64,000 bases of DNA, taken from NCBI GenBank assembly GCA_018389105.1, contig JACATO010002187.1, positions 1,018,001 to 1,082,000 on the forward strand, given 5' to 3'. Under the pieces are notes generated by a model, which searched no databases, was not told the origin of the DNA, and worked only from the letters and a program-made list of their open reading frames with translations. Positions 15,735 to 28,750 of the stretch are shown piece after piece; within the stretch, counting starts at the first letter, position 1, and each line of letters begins with the position of its first letter. Origin of the DNA: Nautilus pompilius (lineage: Eukaryota; Mollusca; Cephalopoda; Nautilida; Nautilidae). Both the position numbers and the translations under genes were made by a program.

Positions 15735-16870
15735 ATACAGTATTGGAATTATGGAAACATGCACAAATAATGAATAATTGCACCTGAGACATATGCAGAT
15801 TATACACTATGCATTATCATAGAAATTGTTGTCCAGTGCATCAGTATTTAGTATTCAAGCCATTCTACACTGAGCATAACACCTTGTTTTCATGCTCCCG
15901 TATAGGTTATCCATGTATGATTGTGGAATGTTGTTCCAAATGTTCTGTAGTACTTTCCATAATCCATCTAAAGTATTTGGTTGCCATATAACCCATATAG
16001 CAGCAATGTTTATAATCAGAATTTTGTACAGGCTTTATGAGTGTCTGTTCCATTAGCCTCTTTGCATTCCAGATAGTGTTTCACCACAAAGATTGTGTTT
16101 GGCGGTCACCTTTGTGTTGGTAAATGAATACCACCCAATGAGACATCCTTTGCTGATACACAATTCCCCATGCTTCACTGTAGCTAAGTTAATATTATCT
16201 CTCCCCACTGTTTGCCTTCAAAGTGCCACTGACTATTGCCAAAGAGTTAAATCTTGCATTCATCTGTAAAAAAAAACAGGGCAGTGTTTAGGTGCCTCCC
16301 CTTAGCAAAAATTTTCAAGCAGTTACACATACAATGAGAACACTTCACACTAATGTGTATCTCACTGTTCATGAAGAAACGTTAACACCTGTACTTGGAG
16401 CCAGGCCATTTGCAAGATTTCTACTGGGCTCACTGTCTATCATGTAGAGAACATACCCTGAGGTACATGACATTACTTTTGGAGATTTTGGGCTTTCTTC
16501 CTCAACTGCATTCGTCGTCTGTAGTACCAGTTTCATGTAACCTCCTTAGAGTCTTGCATACACCTCCTGAAACATTAAGTCCAGCTGCAATCTGCCACAC
16601 AAAGTAGCCATTGGTAGCTAAGATGCTGATTTCCATGGCTTATCGTGTGATTTTCTTTCCCAGGAGCCATATTATTCACCACATTACAATTATATCCCCA
16701 TGTATACTTTTATAGACATACAGGTGTAGCACTTTCTGATTGATCAGACAACCAATTACAGTATACTATATCAACACAAGACTATACTACTGGACATTCC
16801 ATTTTCATACATGAGTTGCAATTCTATCACACACTATTTGCATTTTACACCCAGTTTGTTTTTTTCTTTC
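15735..16870 (-). pseudogene. Tc1-like transposase relic (copy 2)
   Basis: A decayed Tc1-like element on the minus strand. Its 16395-16850 part is clearly homologous to 47640-48190: both have ggccatttgcaaga/ggccgtttgcaaga, ctatcatgtaga, gtaccagtttcat and gcaattctatcac in the same order. The low-coordinate half (15800-16270) reads, on the minus strand, as scattered catalytic-core pieces including TVKHG and a late NIWNNIPQ-like segment. Both ends carry related subterminal sequence around an acatgca-aaata motif, so the element is probably present end to end. Stops and frameshifts are frequent. Confidence 0.68.
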
Positions 16871-18345
16871 TATATATAACTATTTCCATAGGTAAATATA
16901 TATATGTATATATTGCAGTTGTGTATCAGCTCACTTTTCCTAAGCGCAATCATTACATAAAAGTAAACAAGACAACTTTAAGACTATCAATAAATCAAGC
17001 ACAACTCCATCTTAAAGTTTGCCTGCACATAAGCGGGTTTCCGCATGGAAAGAGCTTATCTCTTCTGATTCCCACAGGCAGCAAGGGAGCAAACTCATAC
17101 AGTAGAGAAAGGCACATCACGTACCCCACACACACACACTGGCCAGTCACCATCAGAGTGCACGCATTATGCCGCTGCCCGCCAAGGTAGAAACATCCAA
17201 ATTACCTGCTCTACTGCTCTTACAGCAGAACAAAGACAAACACTTCATATAATCACATAACTTCAAAAACAAAATCATCATGTAGCAGGTGAAGTACTGA
17301 CAAACTGGTATCCGTATATTGCAGACTCTTATAAGCATTTTGATGATTAGTTAATTAAATAGCTTAACATCATCATTTATGATACTAATACAGTTGTTGT
17401 TGTTGTTTTTAAGTGGGCGTTTGCTGTTTTAAAGATGCAGTTTCTTACTATAAAAATAACACAGCCCAATAGAAGCATTCTGACCCATTCACTTTAGTAC
17501 AATTAAAACATGGCTTGATCCATTTAGAACTCAAAAAACTTTTCATCCATATTCCTGTAAGTAATGGTTTTCTTTAAGAAAAACATCTAGTTTAATTTAA
17601 AAGAAAATTAAAGATGGATGGATAAAACTTTAAAACAAAATTGTCGATAAATTACTAATTCTGAACTACTAATACTACTACTACGGAAATTAGAATCATC
17701 AAGCAGGACTGATTGATGTTAAGGAGAGTGGAATACATGCAATAATGAGTTTCTCCGCAAATAAAAAAAAATACTATAACTAATGCCAGGAATTGGATTA
17801 ATACCAAGCACAATGTGAGTATCAGCATGTGGGATTTCTGTCGCAGTAATCAAAACTGCCAATGCTGGATAACAATAGCAGAATCAGCAAGTGAACATAA
17901 TCTTATTCCACGGGGGGTTTCTCAGAGATTTTAATGTTTTATTTTCTTTCAAAACACCTGCCTGCCACACCCGAGCACCATTTACAAGCTTATCAATAGT
18001 TACGTAATTACGCACTTCGTACTTTCAAGCAGTCTTTCCACTTTATCCTTTGGCTGGATTTCAGTACGCAAAACCCCAGGTGTACTTGTGCGCCATGCAA
18101 AAGGCTAGCCCAGCACCAGAGCATTCAATCTTCAAACCCCTTTTACACATGTACCTAATTCATGAAGCAGTCTTAATAAAGTGGCTGAAAAATCAGACAG
18201 CAAAACAAGATCAGAGCTGACAAAGCAGAATTACAAAAGTATTTTACATCAAGCAAATTAATTAAGCCTCACAGCTGGCAAACATTAACAAATATTTTTG
18301 AAACTTTATGGAAATTTCTGTTCAGCCAATGCATATATATATACA
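16871..18345. other. No gene seen; AT-rich intronic sequence
   Basis: No exon is recognised. A short CA run lies near 17130-17142 and GTT triplets near 17395-17406. Open segments here are short and lack splice context or family resemblance. Confidence 0.4.
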
Positions 18346-18630
18346 TACAGGTGCATCTAAAAAAACGTAGATAATCGTGGAAAAGTTACATATTTTTTGT
18401 CAGTTATTTCAGAAAGTGAAAATTGTATATATTCTAGACTCGTTACATGTAAACTAAAATGTTTCAAGCATTTTTTAATTTTAATTTTGATAATTACGGC
18501 CTACAGCTCAAAATAAATAGAAAAAAACGTATCTCAAAATATTAGTATATTCCATTTTGAGTAAATCACTATTTATGCAGTATAAATACCATGAATCTCT
18601 CAGTCTGGTTCAGTACACACAACCACAATC

Positions 18631-19594
18631 ATGGGGAAGACTGCTGACTTGACAGTTGTCCAGAAGACACTCACTGACACCCTCCACAAGGAGGGTAAGC
18701 CACAGAAGGTCATTGCTGAAAGGGCTGGCTGTTCGCAGAGTTCTGTATCAAAGCATATTCATGGAAAGTTGACTGGAAGGGAAAGGTGTGGTAGAAAAAG
18801 GTGCACAAGCAAGAGGGATGGCCACAGACTTGAGAAGATTGTCAAGCAAAGCTAATTCAAGAACTTGGGGGAGCTTCACAAGGAGTGGACTGAGGCTAGA
18901 GTCAGTGCATCAAGAGCTACCACGCACAGACGTGTCCAGGAAATGGGCTACAAGTGTCGCATTCCTAGTGTCAAGCCACTCCTGAACCAGAGACAACATC
19001 AGAAGCGTCTTACCTGGGCTAAGGAGAAAAAGAACTGGACCGTTGCTCAGTGGTCCAAAGTCCTCTTTTCAGATGAAGTAAAATTTTGCGTTTCATTTGG
19101 AAATCAAGGTCCCACAGTCTGGAGGAAGAGTAGAGAGGCACAGAATCCAAGATGCTTGAAGTCCAGTGTGAAGTTTCCACACTCAGTGATGATTTGGGGT
19201 GCCATGTCATCTGCTTGTGTTGGTCCACTGTTTTATCGAGTCCAAAGTCAACGTAGCCGTGTACCAGGAGATTTTAGAGCACTTCATGCTTCTGTCTGCT
19301 GACAAGCTTTATGGAGATGCTGATTTCCTTTTCCAGCAAGATTTGGCACCTGACCATCGTATTACTTTGCTTGTTTAGCCAGCCAACTCGCCTGACCTGA
19401 ACCCAATAGAGAATCTATAGGTATTGTCAAGAGGAAGATGAGAGACACCAGACCCAACAATACAAATGAGCTGAAGGCCACTATCAAAGCAACCTGGGCT
19501 TCCATAACACCTCAGCAGTGCCACAGGCTGATCGCTTCATGCCATGCCGCATTGATGCAGTAATTCGTGCAAAAGGAGCCCCGACCAAGTATTG
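18631..19594 (+). pseudogene. Tc1-like transposase pseudogene
   Basis: The start MGKTADLTVVQKTLTD is followed by a helix-turn-helix with SQSSVSKHI near residues 35-45, as in Tc1-like transposases. An in-frame stop at 18853-18855 breaks the frame after residue 74. The continuation from 18856 is excellent: RVQEMGYKCRIPS, then KKNWTVAQWSKVLFSDEVKF (normally DES-KF, so the catalytic Asp is kept), then VMIWGAMSS. A frameshift near 19215-19240 ends that frame. The C-terminal third is readable in other frames, including the SPDLNPIENL block near 19388-19420, where an amber stop replaces the usual Trp. It ends near 19594. The protein would normally be about 340 residues; this copy cannot make it. Confidence 0.92.
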
Positions 19595-19676
19595 AGTACA
19601 TAAATGAACATACTTTTCAGAAGTTCGACATTTCTATAATATATATCTTTTTTTTTATTATTGATCTTATGAAATA

Positions 19677-20988
19677 CGAGGTGTAGTCAAAAAGTATCCA
19701 ACCTTGAATTTGTTTGAACAAAATAATAATGCGTGAGCAAAATCCGCATGGTTATTAGGTGGCCGCGTCCTTCCTGAGCATGCGCAAAAATTTTCGTGTC
19801 TGTAGGTGGCGCCAGTCGCCCGCAGTGACACTTTGAGTACAGACATGAAGTGTGCTGTGCAATTTTTCTTTTGAGTCAAGATGACCAAGCACATTGAGCA
19901 AAGATACTGCATCAAATTCTGCCAAAAACTTGGTGATACGCAAACCCAGACTAACGAGAAGATTCAGAAGGCCTTTGGAGATGATGCTATGGGAAAAACA
20001 CAAATAAAGGAGTGGTACAACCGGTTCAAAGATGGCCGCACCTCAGTGAACAGTGAGCCACATTGTGGCAGACCATTGACTAGCAGAAACGACAAAATGA
20101 TTGCAAAGGTTCTAGGAATAGTCTATAAAGACCGTTGTGTGACTATTGAGGAGATTGTTGCCGAAGTTGGAATCAGCCATGGGTCAGATCAGTCAATTAT
20201 AACAGAAGATTTGTGCATGAGGAGGGTGTCAGCCAAATTCATACCAAAGTTGCTGTCTGACCAGCAGAAAGAAAACAGAAAGGAAATCTCCCAGGACATG
20301 CTGGAGTGTGCTAGCCAAGATCAAAACTTCATGAACACTATCATCACTGGCGATGAGACATGGGTGTATGGCTATGACCCTGAAACAAAATTGCAATCAT
20401 CCCAATGGAAGCATCCATCCTCACCAAGACCAAAGAAAGCAAGACTGACGATGACCTGTTTTTTTGACTAGAGGTATTGTGCACCATGAATATGCACCAC
20501 AAGGTCAGACAATTAACAAAGAATACTACCTGGGAGTTCTTTGTTGCCTTCGTGAAGCTGTGCAGCAAAAACGACCCGACCTGTGGGCAGCAAAGAACTG
20601 GCAACTCCACCATGACAACGCACCCGCTCATTCCGCCCATGTCGTCCAAGAATTCCTCGTCAAGCATAACACACCACTTGTTCGTCAGGCTTCCTACTCC
20701 CTAGACTTGGCTCCGTGTGACTTTTGGCTATTCCCAAAGCTCAAAAAAAAACACTCAAAGGGAGAAGATTTGAGTCAACAGAAGACATTAAGCAAAATTC
20801 GACGGCACAGCTCTACAGCATCCCAAAAAGGGATTTCCAGAAATGTTTCCAGCAGTGGCAGGAACGCTGGCAGAAGAGTGTAGACTCCCAAGGCAAATAC
20901 TTTGAAGGAGACAAACTCATCATTTTGATTTATTTAATATTACTTGTTTTTTTTGACCAAAGATCGGATACTTTTTGACTACACCTCG
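19677..20988 (+). mobile_element. mariner element nested in Tc1-like element
   Basis: Inverted ends cgaggtgtagtcaaaaagta (left) and its complement (right, ending at 20988) are nearly perfect over about 25 bp. They are flanked by TA at 19675-19676 and 20989-20990. The length is 1312 bp, typical for mariner. The Tc1-like right inverted repeat resumes directly after the right TA (ttctaatattttgagata), so the insertion point is exact. Confidence 0.95.
19881..20945 (+). pseudogene. mariner transposase pseudogene
   Basis: It starts MTKHIEQRYCIKFCQKLG. The N-terminal helix-turn-helix pair is readable, with KTQIKEWYNRFKDGR (residues about 35-50) and GRPLTSR. The catalytic core keeps TGDETWVYGYDPETK (first Asp), then HHDNAPAH (second Asp), then LAPCDFWLFPKLK (third Asp), the DD34D mariner signature. 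Two frameshifts break the gene. One is near 20460-20475, just after the CFFD segment, where a stop follows. The other is at the A-run near 20742-20752, where the frame changes from KLKKKHSKG to a frame reading KKTLKGRRFES. The C-terminal part reads KRDFQKCFQQWQERWQ and GKYFEGDK. All three catalytic residues remain, so decay is recent relative to most other elements here. Confidence 0.94.
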
Positions 20989-21144
20989 TATTCTAATATT
21001 TTGAGATAGTGGATTTTTGATTTTCATGAGCTGTAAGCCATAATCATTAAAATTAAAACAAAAAAAGGCTTGAAATATTTCACTTTGTGTGTAATGAATC
21101 TAGAATATATGAAAGTTTCACTGTTTTTTTTAGATGCACCTGTA

Positions 21145-23070
21145 TATATATACATGAATGGATTTAAGTTAAATGACAGGAAGCTTTAATCTCTCTAGTA
21201 CTGTAGCAAAGATCCAAGTTATCTATGAACATACAATAGATAAGCAGCATGAGCATGTAGCACACTTAAGTTTATTAGCTTTTCTGGCCATGCTGTCAAA
21301 ACATTTTTTTGTTTTGTTTTGTTTTGGTGGCACAACTGAGCTACACCTTCCCCCCAGATTGTTGGCCAAAGTTCCTTCATATGAGCTGCCATTCTAATTG
21401 ATTTATGTTACAAAAACTACATGGCATCTCTAGCTAATAACATCCAATGTTTATCAAAACAATTACCATACATTACCAAATGTTGCAGTTTCTAAGAACA
21501 CAATCAGCTGTTTGGTGTGTTTATTTGCTGGCTCATAAGCTTGCTTGTTTGTTCTTATTTTCTTTACAATCTTAGAGTATAAGTAATGAAAGCCATATTT
21601 ATTTAGGTCATTCAAATGAAGCCTGTCCAGATACAATTACAGAGATGGTGTTTTGGATGTTTCATTTGAATAACCCTAGTGGTATCAGACAGCACTGGAG
21701 GTATATACATACATACACACAGATGAATTTTATTCAAATTAACCAACCAGCTTTCACAAGGTATTGTTTTGAACTTTGAACAAACCCCAATAAGCAGTCA
21801 CATTGATCAAGTGCAAAATTACAATTGCAAACAGAAAATTCTCTTTAGATTCACACTTATTTTCTGTACAATTTGTTGCAATTTTTAACAAAGTGTCCCC
21901 TAGAAAAATTCAAATGTTTATGAAAGACCCCGACATGGCCTAGCTGAATAGTTAATTAGTGTTATAGTAATGTTCTAATCAGCTTAGTGGAACTTTCATC
22001 TAAGAAAAAAACTGCTATCCAATTTCCTCAGTGTAAATCTAGTGAACTGAAAATGAAAATAAATTGTACAATAAAAAAAAAATAATTAATTAAACTACAA
22101 AATATTAAAGTTTAAGCAAGAGATGTTTTGAAAAATGTTTCATCTTATCTCATATCATTTATAGGAAGCCTTAAAATGTATCTTCATCTTATCACTGTAA
22201 ACATTCTGGAGATGTTTTCCAGCCTTGATTCACTAGGTAAACATGTTTGCTAAACTTCAGATTATTAGTGAAAAGACCAACTGGGATTATTATTGATTAC
22301 TAGAGAAGAGCACTGCTGACGATGTAGCTGCACTGTGGAAGCTCAAGAGGTGTGCAATAACATCATTTGTGTATTACAATGACAAAAAAAAAAAACAACC
22401 TCTATACCACCACCCCATACCCAGACACTGATAAGAAATTGAAGCTTTGTTAGCTGTAATTAGTTAATATCTAACAAATGTCAATAGGCAACTACCATCT
22501 TTCTTCACACTGGTACCCATCCAATTGCATCAGCATTCTCCAGGGTTCTACTACAATTGACAATAAATAATGCACTGTGACACGCACACACACAGACAAG
22601 TACGCACACAGAGTATTTCACTTTAGATGGTATATAAAAGACAGCTCTCAGTGATCATTTTGAATCTGATAAAGGGGTTTTAAACCAGTACCTTTCACTT
22701 GTTAGGAAACAATATAGATTTGCAACTATTTTCAAACTAAGAATAAACATACACAAAATAAATTCTTTTAATTTTCATTTCAACAGCAGTCAGATTCAGT
22801 AAAACGTATTTCTGAAGCATCTAATTATAGCCAGCCCCGGGGCTTTTGTACATCGCAATTTCCCTATAAAGTTGTCTGTCAACATCAATAAAGTACACTT
22901 TGACTTTGGTTATCTGCAAAATCTATTTTCTTAAAATTCTACATTTCTAAAAAATTTTAATTAAAAACTTCTGCAGTCTCCTATTGGCAACAACAACAAA
23001 AAAGATAATCATTAGCAAAGTTTCAGCTGATTTGATTTTTTTTTTAATTGATCAAAGGAGCTGGGCTATA
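21145..23070. other. No gene seen; AT-rich intronic sequence
   Basis: No recognisable exon or transposon. Short A-runs occur at 22071-22082 and 22383-22396, and a CA-rich patch near 22583-22612. A polypurine/polypyrimidine bias is not evident. Confidence 0.4.
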
Positions 23071-23078
23071 GTCAGTCA

Positions 23079-23770
23079 ATGCAACATACACAGATGAAGG
23101 TAACTTCTGTTAACATTGATTGTGTGGCAGAAACTGCTGAACAATACCTTTGTCCATCACACCCGAGGACAAATCCCGTATCACTGAAGCAGCTGAACTT
23201 ATGCACACACTTGCCAACAGAGCCAGATACCAGCACTGCTTACGTGGTTTCTGATGATTTGATTGGACAACCAGCATACATATCCCAAAGACACACACTA
23301 CGTTGTCAAGGTGGAGGTGGTGAACTGATTTAGCTGATGCCATAAATGTACGTAGTTTCAGGTACGTAACATTATGATACTCAACCTGATCTTAGTATGA
23401 CTTCAGTGCTTCAGATTTGATGAACTTAGTCCCCACCACAAGCCTGCTTACAGTTGATCTGACAGTATCTAATACTAAAACAACCTCAGAGGTCATCCCA
23501 GCTTGAAACCTCTTCATTGCATTGTTCCTCTCAATGTCAGTTAATTTCACATTTTGTGCACAAAGGAAGCAAATGCAACTCTGCAGGCAAGTACCTGAGC
23601 ATTTTATACTATCAACCCCTAGGGTCAGTTTTAGATGATTAGCGCAACACCAGTCTCAACAATAAAGATAACCTCTTTACACCAGAAACATATTGGCATG
23701 GCTAACAGCTGGAGAGCGTTGTTGTCCATCCTGTGCCATGAATGGCCTCTCACTTCAGACTTTGGCAGAG
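23079..23770 (-). pseudogene. Tc1-like transposase relic (copy 4), N-terminal part
   Basis: Read on the minus strand, 23590-23440 gives LTDIERNNAMKRFQAGMTSE and then TVRSTVSRL, a typical helix-turn-helix start of Tc1-like transposases. The following region (23340-23110) stays open but is less recognisable. No catalytic core motif was found, so only a truncated remnant is claimed. Confidence 0.5.
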
Positions 23771-24597
23771 ATATCCCTACTATAACCAGCTGGTGAAATT
23801 AGTGAAAAGAAGCCAAAGCAAGCAAGCAAGCCAAAAACAAGCCACCCCCAACCCTAATCAAACCTACCTAGGCCATCAGCTTTTTCAGTCCAGTCATCTA
23901 CGCTACATGAACTATAGTTCTTTAAAAAATGAATTTGACTTATTATCTATATAAAATCAATTTACTGAAACAAATACAGAAAACTATCAATATATCATAT
24001 GAAACAATGAACAAGTATTTACTTCCTTTAATCATATACTAAATGTTTGCAACTCAACAAAATGTCACAATAAACATCCTTTCATTACCTGACAATAAAT
24101 TAGTTGAGTAATTAGTGTCACTGATGATCAATGACTTATGAAAAGAAATTCATGGCTTCTCAACAAACACGTAGCAAACTGTAATCAAAATTAAACATCA
24201 ACTGAGAAACTCTGAGTTGTAAAGAGAAATTAAGATGCAATTTCCCTTCTTGAGACTTTGAAAATGCCTCAGCTTATTCAACTTTTCAACTTGGAGCAAG
24301 TTTGAGTTATCCTTAGTTTTTTTTTGTTTTATAATGGGAGAGGACAGGCATTTTGTTTGGAGCTGCATCTCACTCCAGGTTAAACAGTATATTTGAGTTA
24401 TCAAGAGTCTCAACATAGGGATTTTCCTCTTCTCAGATATTTCCTTTCTTTCTTTTTTTTCTTTCCAAGTTTGTAAAACAGAGAAGCAAGCAAACAAAAC
24501 TAAACTAAACTTCTTTTTTTTGCAAAAAATACAGAAAATTACGTAGTGTTAATTTTCTTCTTTTTTTCTTAATTTTTCCTGACTCTCTTCCCCGGAT
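23771..24597. other. No gene seen; pyrimidine-rich and AT-rich sequence
   Basis: Contains T-rich and TC-rich tracts (24430-24470 and 24510-24590). The open segment on the minus strand at 24198-24497 is low-complexity Lys/Glu/Leu-rich and not recognised. Confidence 0.35.
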
Positions 24598-24888
24598 GTG
24601 TTTAAAAAAATGACAGCCAATGCCAATCGCAGCTTTCTGTCTGCTTGTAAAGTGCAGGAGAAACATGGTTATGAGGTTTCAGAGATGGCTGGCTGGTGTT
24701 GCAATATCAATTCCGGAGAATTTTCCAGGAGATGGGGGAGACACGCACTCAGCGAAGCTTCCCAGGAACACACCTTCCTCGACTATAAACAATGTGAGCC
24801 ACAGAAATTTCGCCCTCTGTTTGAAAGCTGTCACAGATGGGTGATCAAAAGACGTGGCATAATATGTAAATCCAAAACACTAACCTAA
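24598..24888 (+). other. GC-richer open segment, unrecognised
   Basis: An open stretch of 96 codons with an ATG-type start near its left end. It is noticeably less AT-rich than its surroundings and open in a second frame too (24620-24844). It lacks clear AG/GT signals and matches no family I know. It could be a fragment of a repeat, an exapted regulatory block or a non-coding exon. I do not claim a protein. Confidence 0.25.
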
Positions 24889-24889
24889 T

Positions 24890-25590
24890 TTTTAGGAACA
24901 TAATTAGACTGCATCGTAATTAAAACATTAAATTATCCTAATTTACCCAAAAACAAATTAGCAGAGATTTGGAATGAACCGGCTTATATCTGCCTCCTTT
25001 AATTTCTGACCGAGTAAAACTCAGGATGGCTCAGCCACTTTAGATTAAAGACACACTTACCCAGCATTATAAAAATCTGATTTTCTAGAACCGGTCTATT
25101 ATACTGTTGATATTTCCTTTCATATCTAAAAACGAAGAGTTCAAAGTAGAGATTTCCAATGGTTGGTTGAGTGGATCGGTCAAAGTTGAGTGGTGCCGGC
25201 ACTTTTGTGTTGGCTGTTGTTTCTGGTATCATGCACCAGTCTTCTCCATCCGGGTATTGTTCCAGGCTTGGGAGGCTCAGTGCAACAGATGCCACGACAA
25301 CAGGCTTGTTCATTCTGATAGAACTGTTAGCATTTAAAGAATCATCATCACACGATCTTGAGTGAAAATAACTAACCTTAAAGAAAATTGCACACAGAGA
25401 AGCCCGCCTCCCTGCATAATTACCTGGTGCGTGAAAGAGGCTACAGGTATGCACTAGATTTTTTTATTTACTGCTTAATTTTTTTTTTTTTTTTTTTCAC
25501 TCAGTTACTTTAATGGTTAGTTTTCCCAATTTTATTTTGGGGAATGACTAGACAAGGAAATTCAAGGACTTTTCAAGAATATAAACAAGG
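24890..25590 (-). repeat. Repeat family X, short copy
   Basis: It shares ordered blocks with 45700-46570: gcttatatctgcctcct, then actcaggatggctcagccactt, then gacacacttacc with cattataaaa, then atttcctttcatatctaaaaa, and a terminal ccaattttatt...ggggaatgac with ggacttttcaaga. A long T-run occurs near 25479-25498. A minus-strand open segment of 151 codons (25454-24999) may be a remnant of a first exon of the repeat's own gene, with ASVALSLPSLEQYPDGEDW. It has no known relatives in my memory. Confidence 0.65.
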
Positions 25591-28500
25591 GAACTTGCTC
25601 CTGTCTTGAAAAAAATAATGTAAAGAGCTACAAAGTGTCCTATGGCTAAGCATTTATGAAGCTGTGCAAGCCACTACTAAACCTAAAATTGAACAGATGG
25701 CACAGAAGTCCATGCAATTTTGAGGAAGGTCAAATGCTACAAATTTCTGGCCAACATCTGTGTTCAGCTATGTCACAAAACTAAGCAAAATCTTCCAGAA
25801 AGATACCTATGATAATCCTGATAATCCTGGTATCTTAAAGCTCACTCAAGGGAGGGCAGAAGCAGGGGAAAGCTGTCCAATTTCTGAAAGAACAGTATTG
25901 GACAGAATCGGGGGGGGGGGCATTGACTGAGAACAGGTCACCCAAAAATCAGGCTGACCTGCTAAGTGTCTAAATTATGTTTTGAACCACAAGCACCTAC
26001 CATTACAAATGATACTGCCAAACATGGGAATAAACAGCTGGTTGATAAAGCTATACCGAAATTTTGTCCAGGGGATGGCAAACACGTGAATCCTCTCACT
26101 GATGAGTTGAGAGCAAAGACAGACTTCCTTTAGCTCAGGTATTACTCTACTCTAAGTAAACACTTGACGATGGAAGAAGTCTGTTTTTCTTGTCTCTGAA
26201 ATAAGGGACCAGTTTTCAGTTCCGTATGCTTGTCATTCCACATGAAAAGGGGATTTCGCAAGCAAAATCATCTTAGAAACAGGCTAAGAACGAACCCATG
26301 ATAGCCAGATTGGAACATGTCCTGTCTATCTGACACCAAAAGCAGAAAAGAAATTTCAGCATCAGCTGTCCAGAACTTTCTAGGAGACCAAAAAAGCAAT
26401 GTAGAAATGACAATTTGTTGATTTTGGTTTACCTGTGGGGAGCTCAGCTGTTTTTGTATATCAGCATATTACTGTTTGTATTATATTTTTTGCTGTGAAT
26501 TCATACTGATACAACAATTTTTTTTAAAAAAGTAGTGATGCCCTAAAATTATTTTCAGGAAAGGGGTAGCATGTTTGTCTGTTTCTCTCTCTTTTTTACC
26601 TTCTCCAGAAAAACATAAAAAAGTAATTAACACCAAATTAGGTTAAAAGTAATCTATCAACAGGATAATAGTATCTTTTCTTTTCAGATTACCTGAACCT
26701 TAACTGGATCTACTTTACCAGCTGTAAGCTTTACTGGTTTGTGCCTCTGGCACCACCAGGTTTGCTTGCCTTCACAAAACCCTTTGTGCCTGCACTCTTT
26801 AGAATGTAGGGAACAAAAGATATAAATAGCCCTGAAGGTAAAACTCCAAAAAGGAATAAGTCTGTCTGCTCACAATTGTAGATTTTCATGTCTCACAGGT
26901 GCAACTTTTCCTGCCAGCTTCTTTTGGCTAAAAGACATTAAATAGCTTCTAGAAAAAAATATGTAGGACAATTTCACATCAGGATTTTCACATAAGAATC
27001 TGGCACGGATTTTTTTTGTTGTCACTCAGATATCTTTTCTCTCTTTATCTTGTCCTGTGTAACTGTTTTCTTTTGTTGCTGTGCTACTGTCATCATAGAT
27101 CCTTGCCTTGAACCACTAACAGAAGGCATTTAACCATTTTTTTCTTTTTTTCACCCCCCGTGATATGCCACATCTTCGGTTATACAGGACAAAACACAGC
27201 ATTTCCTGAGGATGGCCTTACTGAACACGCATCAAAGGAGCTGCTTGTTGTTGTTGTACTTCTTTTTTCTGCAGACCTGTCTTCAAAGTTCTCTTTATAA
27301 CTTGTTGTTGAGAATTATCTAAATCAGTCTTGCTTCTTTGCCATTTCTTTGCATTATCTGTTTGCTAGGTTCACTTTTAGTATGAATATAGTTCCGTGTA
27401 CTGCAGACTTGTCCCTTTTGGCCTTCTTCTGCCCTGCTGAGTGTCTTGCAGGTGGTTCTCCACTGAGCTGATGGCTTTTTCTTCATAAGGAGATGACAAT
27501 GGTGGTGTATCTAATGTAGCATATCCGTGCACTGCTTCCTGTACCTTTATATTGTTTTGTCTCCTGCAATGATTTCCCCTCCACCATCCTCTTTCTGTTG
27601 CACTCAGGTTTTATTTTGCACTATTTTTTTATTGTTGTAAAATCTCTCTCAAGATATTGGGCTTTCTTTTCAGAATCAGAATTTTTCTGAAGCCCACTTT
27701 CTAGTTAGCTCACCAGCACTTATTGACGTCTCGATAATAGACAATCATTTTTAAAATCTTTTCATTGGTTACTTGAATCTAATTAGGCAGGTCATAAAGC
27801 CATTTACCCATGTGCTGTTAACAGAAAAAGATTGTACCTTGTTATCCAAATATCTAAATCATTCCTTTTGTGGTTCATTTCTGAAAGGGAAGCAAAACTT
27901 ATAAATTATATCAAATAAATGCCCCCAAGATATTTTCTCATTAGCATTTCACTACATTTATTTCTTGAAGATAACTTTTTAAAAACGTTTTTTTTTTTTA
28001 ATTAGTGATAAGCTGTCACCACCATCATTTTCAAAACATAAATGACAATCTGTTCATTTTTTGTTCCTGCAGGAACTCAACAAACCTGACGCACTGATTT
28101 CTCTGATCATCACATTGCTCTCTACTTTTGGAAACAATTAAAATATTATATGCTTGGTATTAACCTTAACCTTACAGTGACCTGGTAGACAACCAACAAA
28201 CATACTCAGACATGTGCCTCATAATCACTAAAATAATGGAAATTCAAACTCACCTCCAAATTTACTTCTCTACCAGGCACCCATCTTCCTGGATTTTCCT
28301 CTCTCTTTAGCCAAAATGCAAGATTTTCTAGGTGTGACAGTTGACAGAAATAAGGGACAGATATATTGTGATAATTTTAATGTTGTAACTGATAAATCAA
28401 TAAGATGCATTAATTTATTTAGCTCTTTCAAACAAATATTTAACAAAAAACAAAAACATTATGTCCTCTAGTGAAAAAAAATTCTACTTTGTTAAAGATG

Positions 28501-28750
28501 ACAAAAACCAATGGAAGAATAGCCATCTGTAGCCTCACATCATAATGATACCAATACCATCCATACTGTTTCTGAGGGAATTTAACACCATCTTACTAGT
28601 GATGTCTTATATTAGCTAAATCTTCAAAGACAATTTCTTGATTTTTGCTTAAACGCTCTTAACACACAGCTAAATATTGACGACATATTTCGTTGCTCAT
28701 ATGGCTTCATTATTTTAATAAATCAATTCTTTCAATCCTGCTGTTGGATT
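25591..28750. other. No confident gene; possible very old retrocopy at 26690-27620
   Basis: The minus strand across 26690-27620 shows short open pieces in several frames. One is KSAGTKGFVKASKPGGARG near 26720-26840; another is a Gln/Lys-rich piece near 27060-27130. They could be a degenerate copy of an mRNA, but I cannot identify a parent gene. A G-run lies at 25910-25921. The rest is AT-rich without features. Confidence 0.25.

Larger units (their letters stand above)
18348..21142 (+). mobile_element. Tc1-like element, complete ends, interrupted by mariner
   Basis: The left end caggtgcatctaaaaaaac is matched by the inverted right end at 21142. Both are flanked by TA (18346-18347 and 21143-21144). 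The inverted repeats are long, about 200 bp: tatattctaga, tttcaagc, ttttaattttgataatta and ctcaaaatattag recur on the opposite strand near the right end. Removing the mariner at 19677-20988 and one TA leaves about 1.5 kb, a normal size for Tc1-like elements. The mariner lies just inside the right inverted repeat. Confidence 0.93.
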
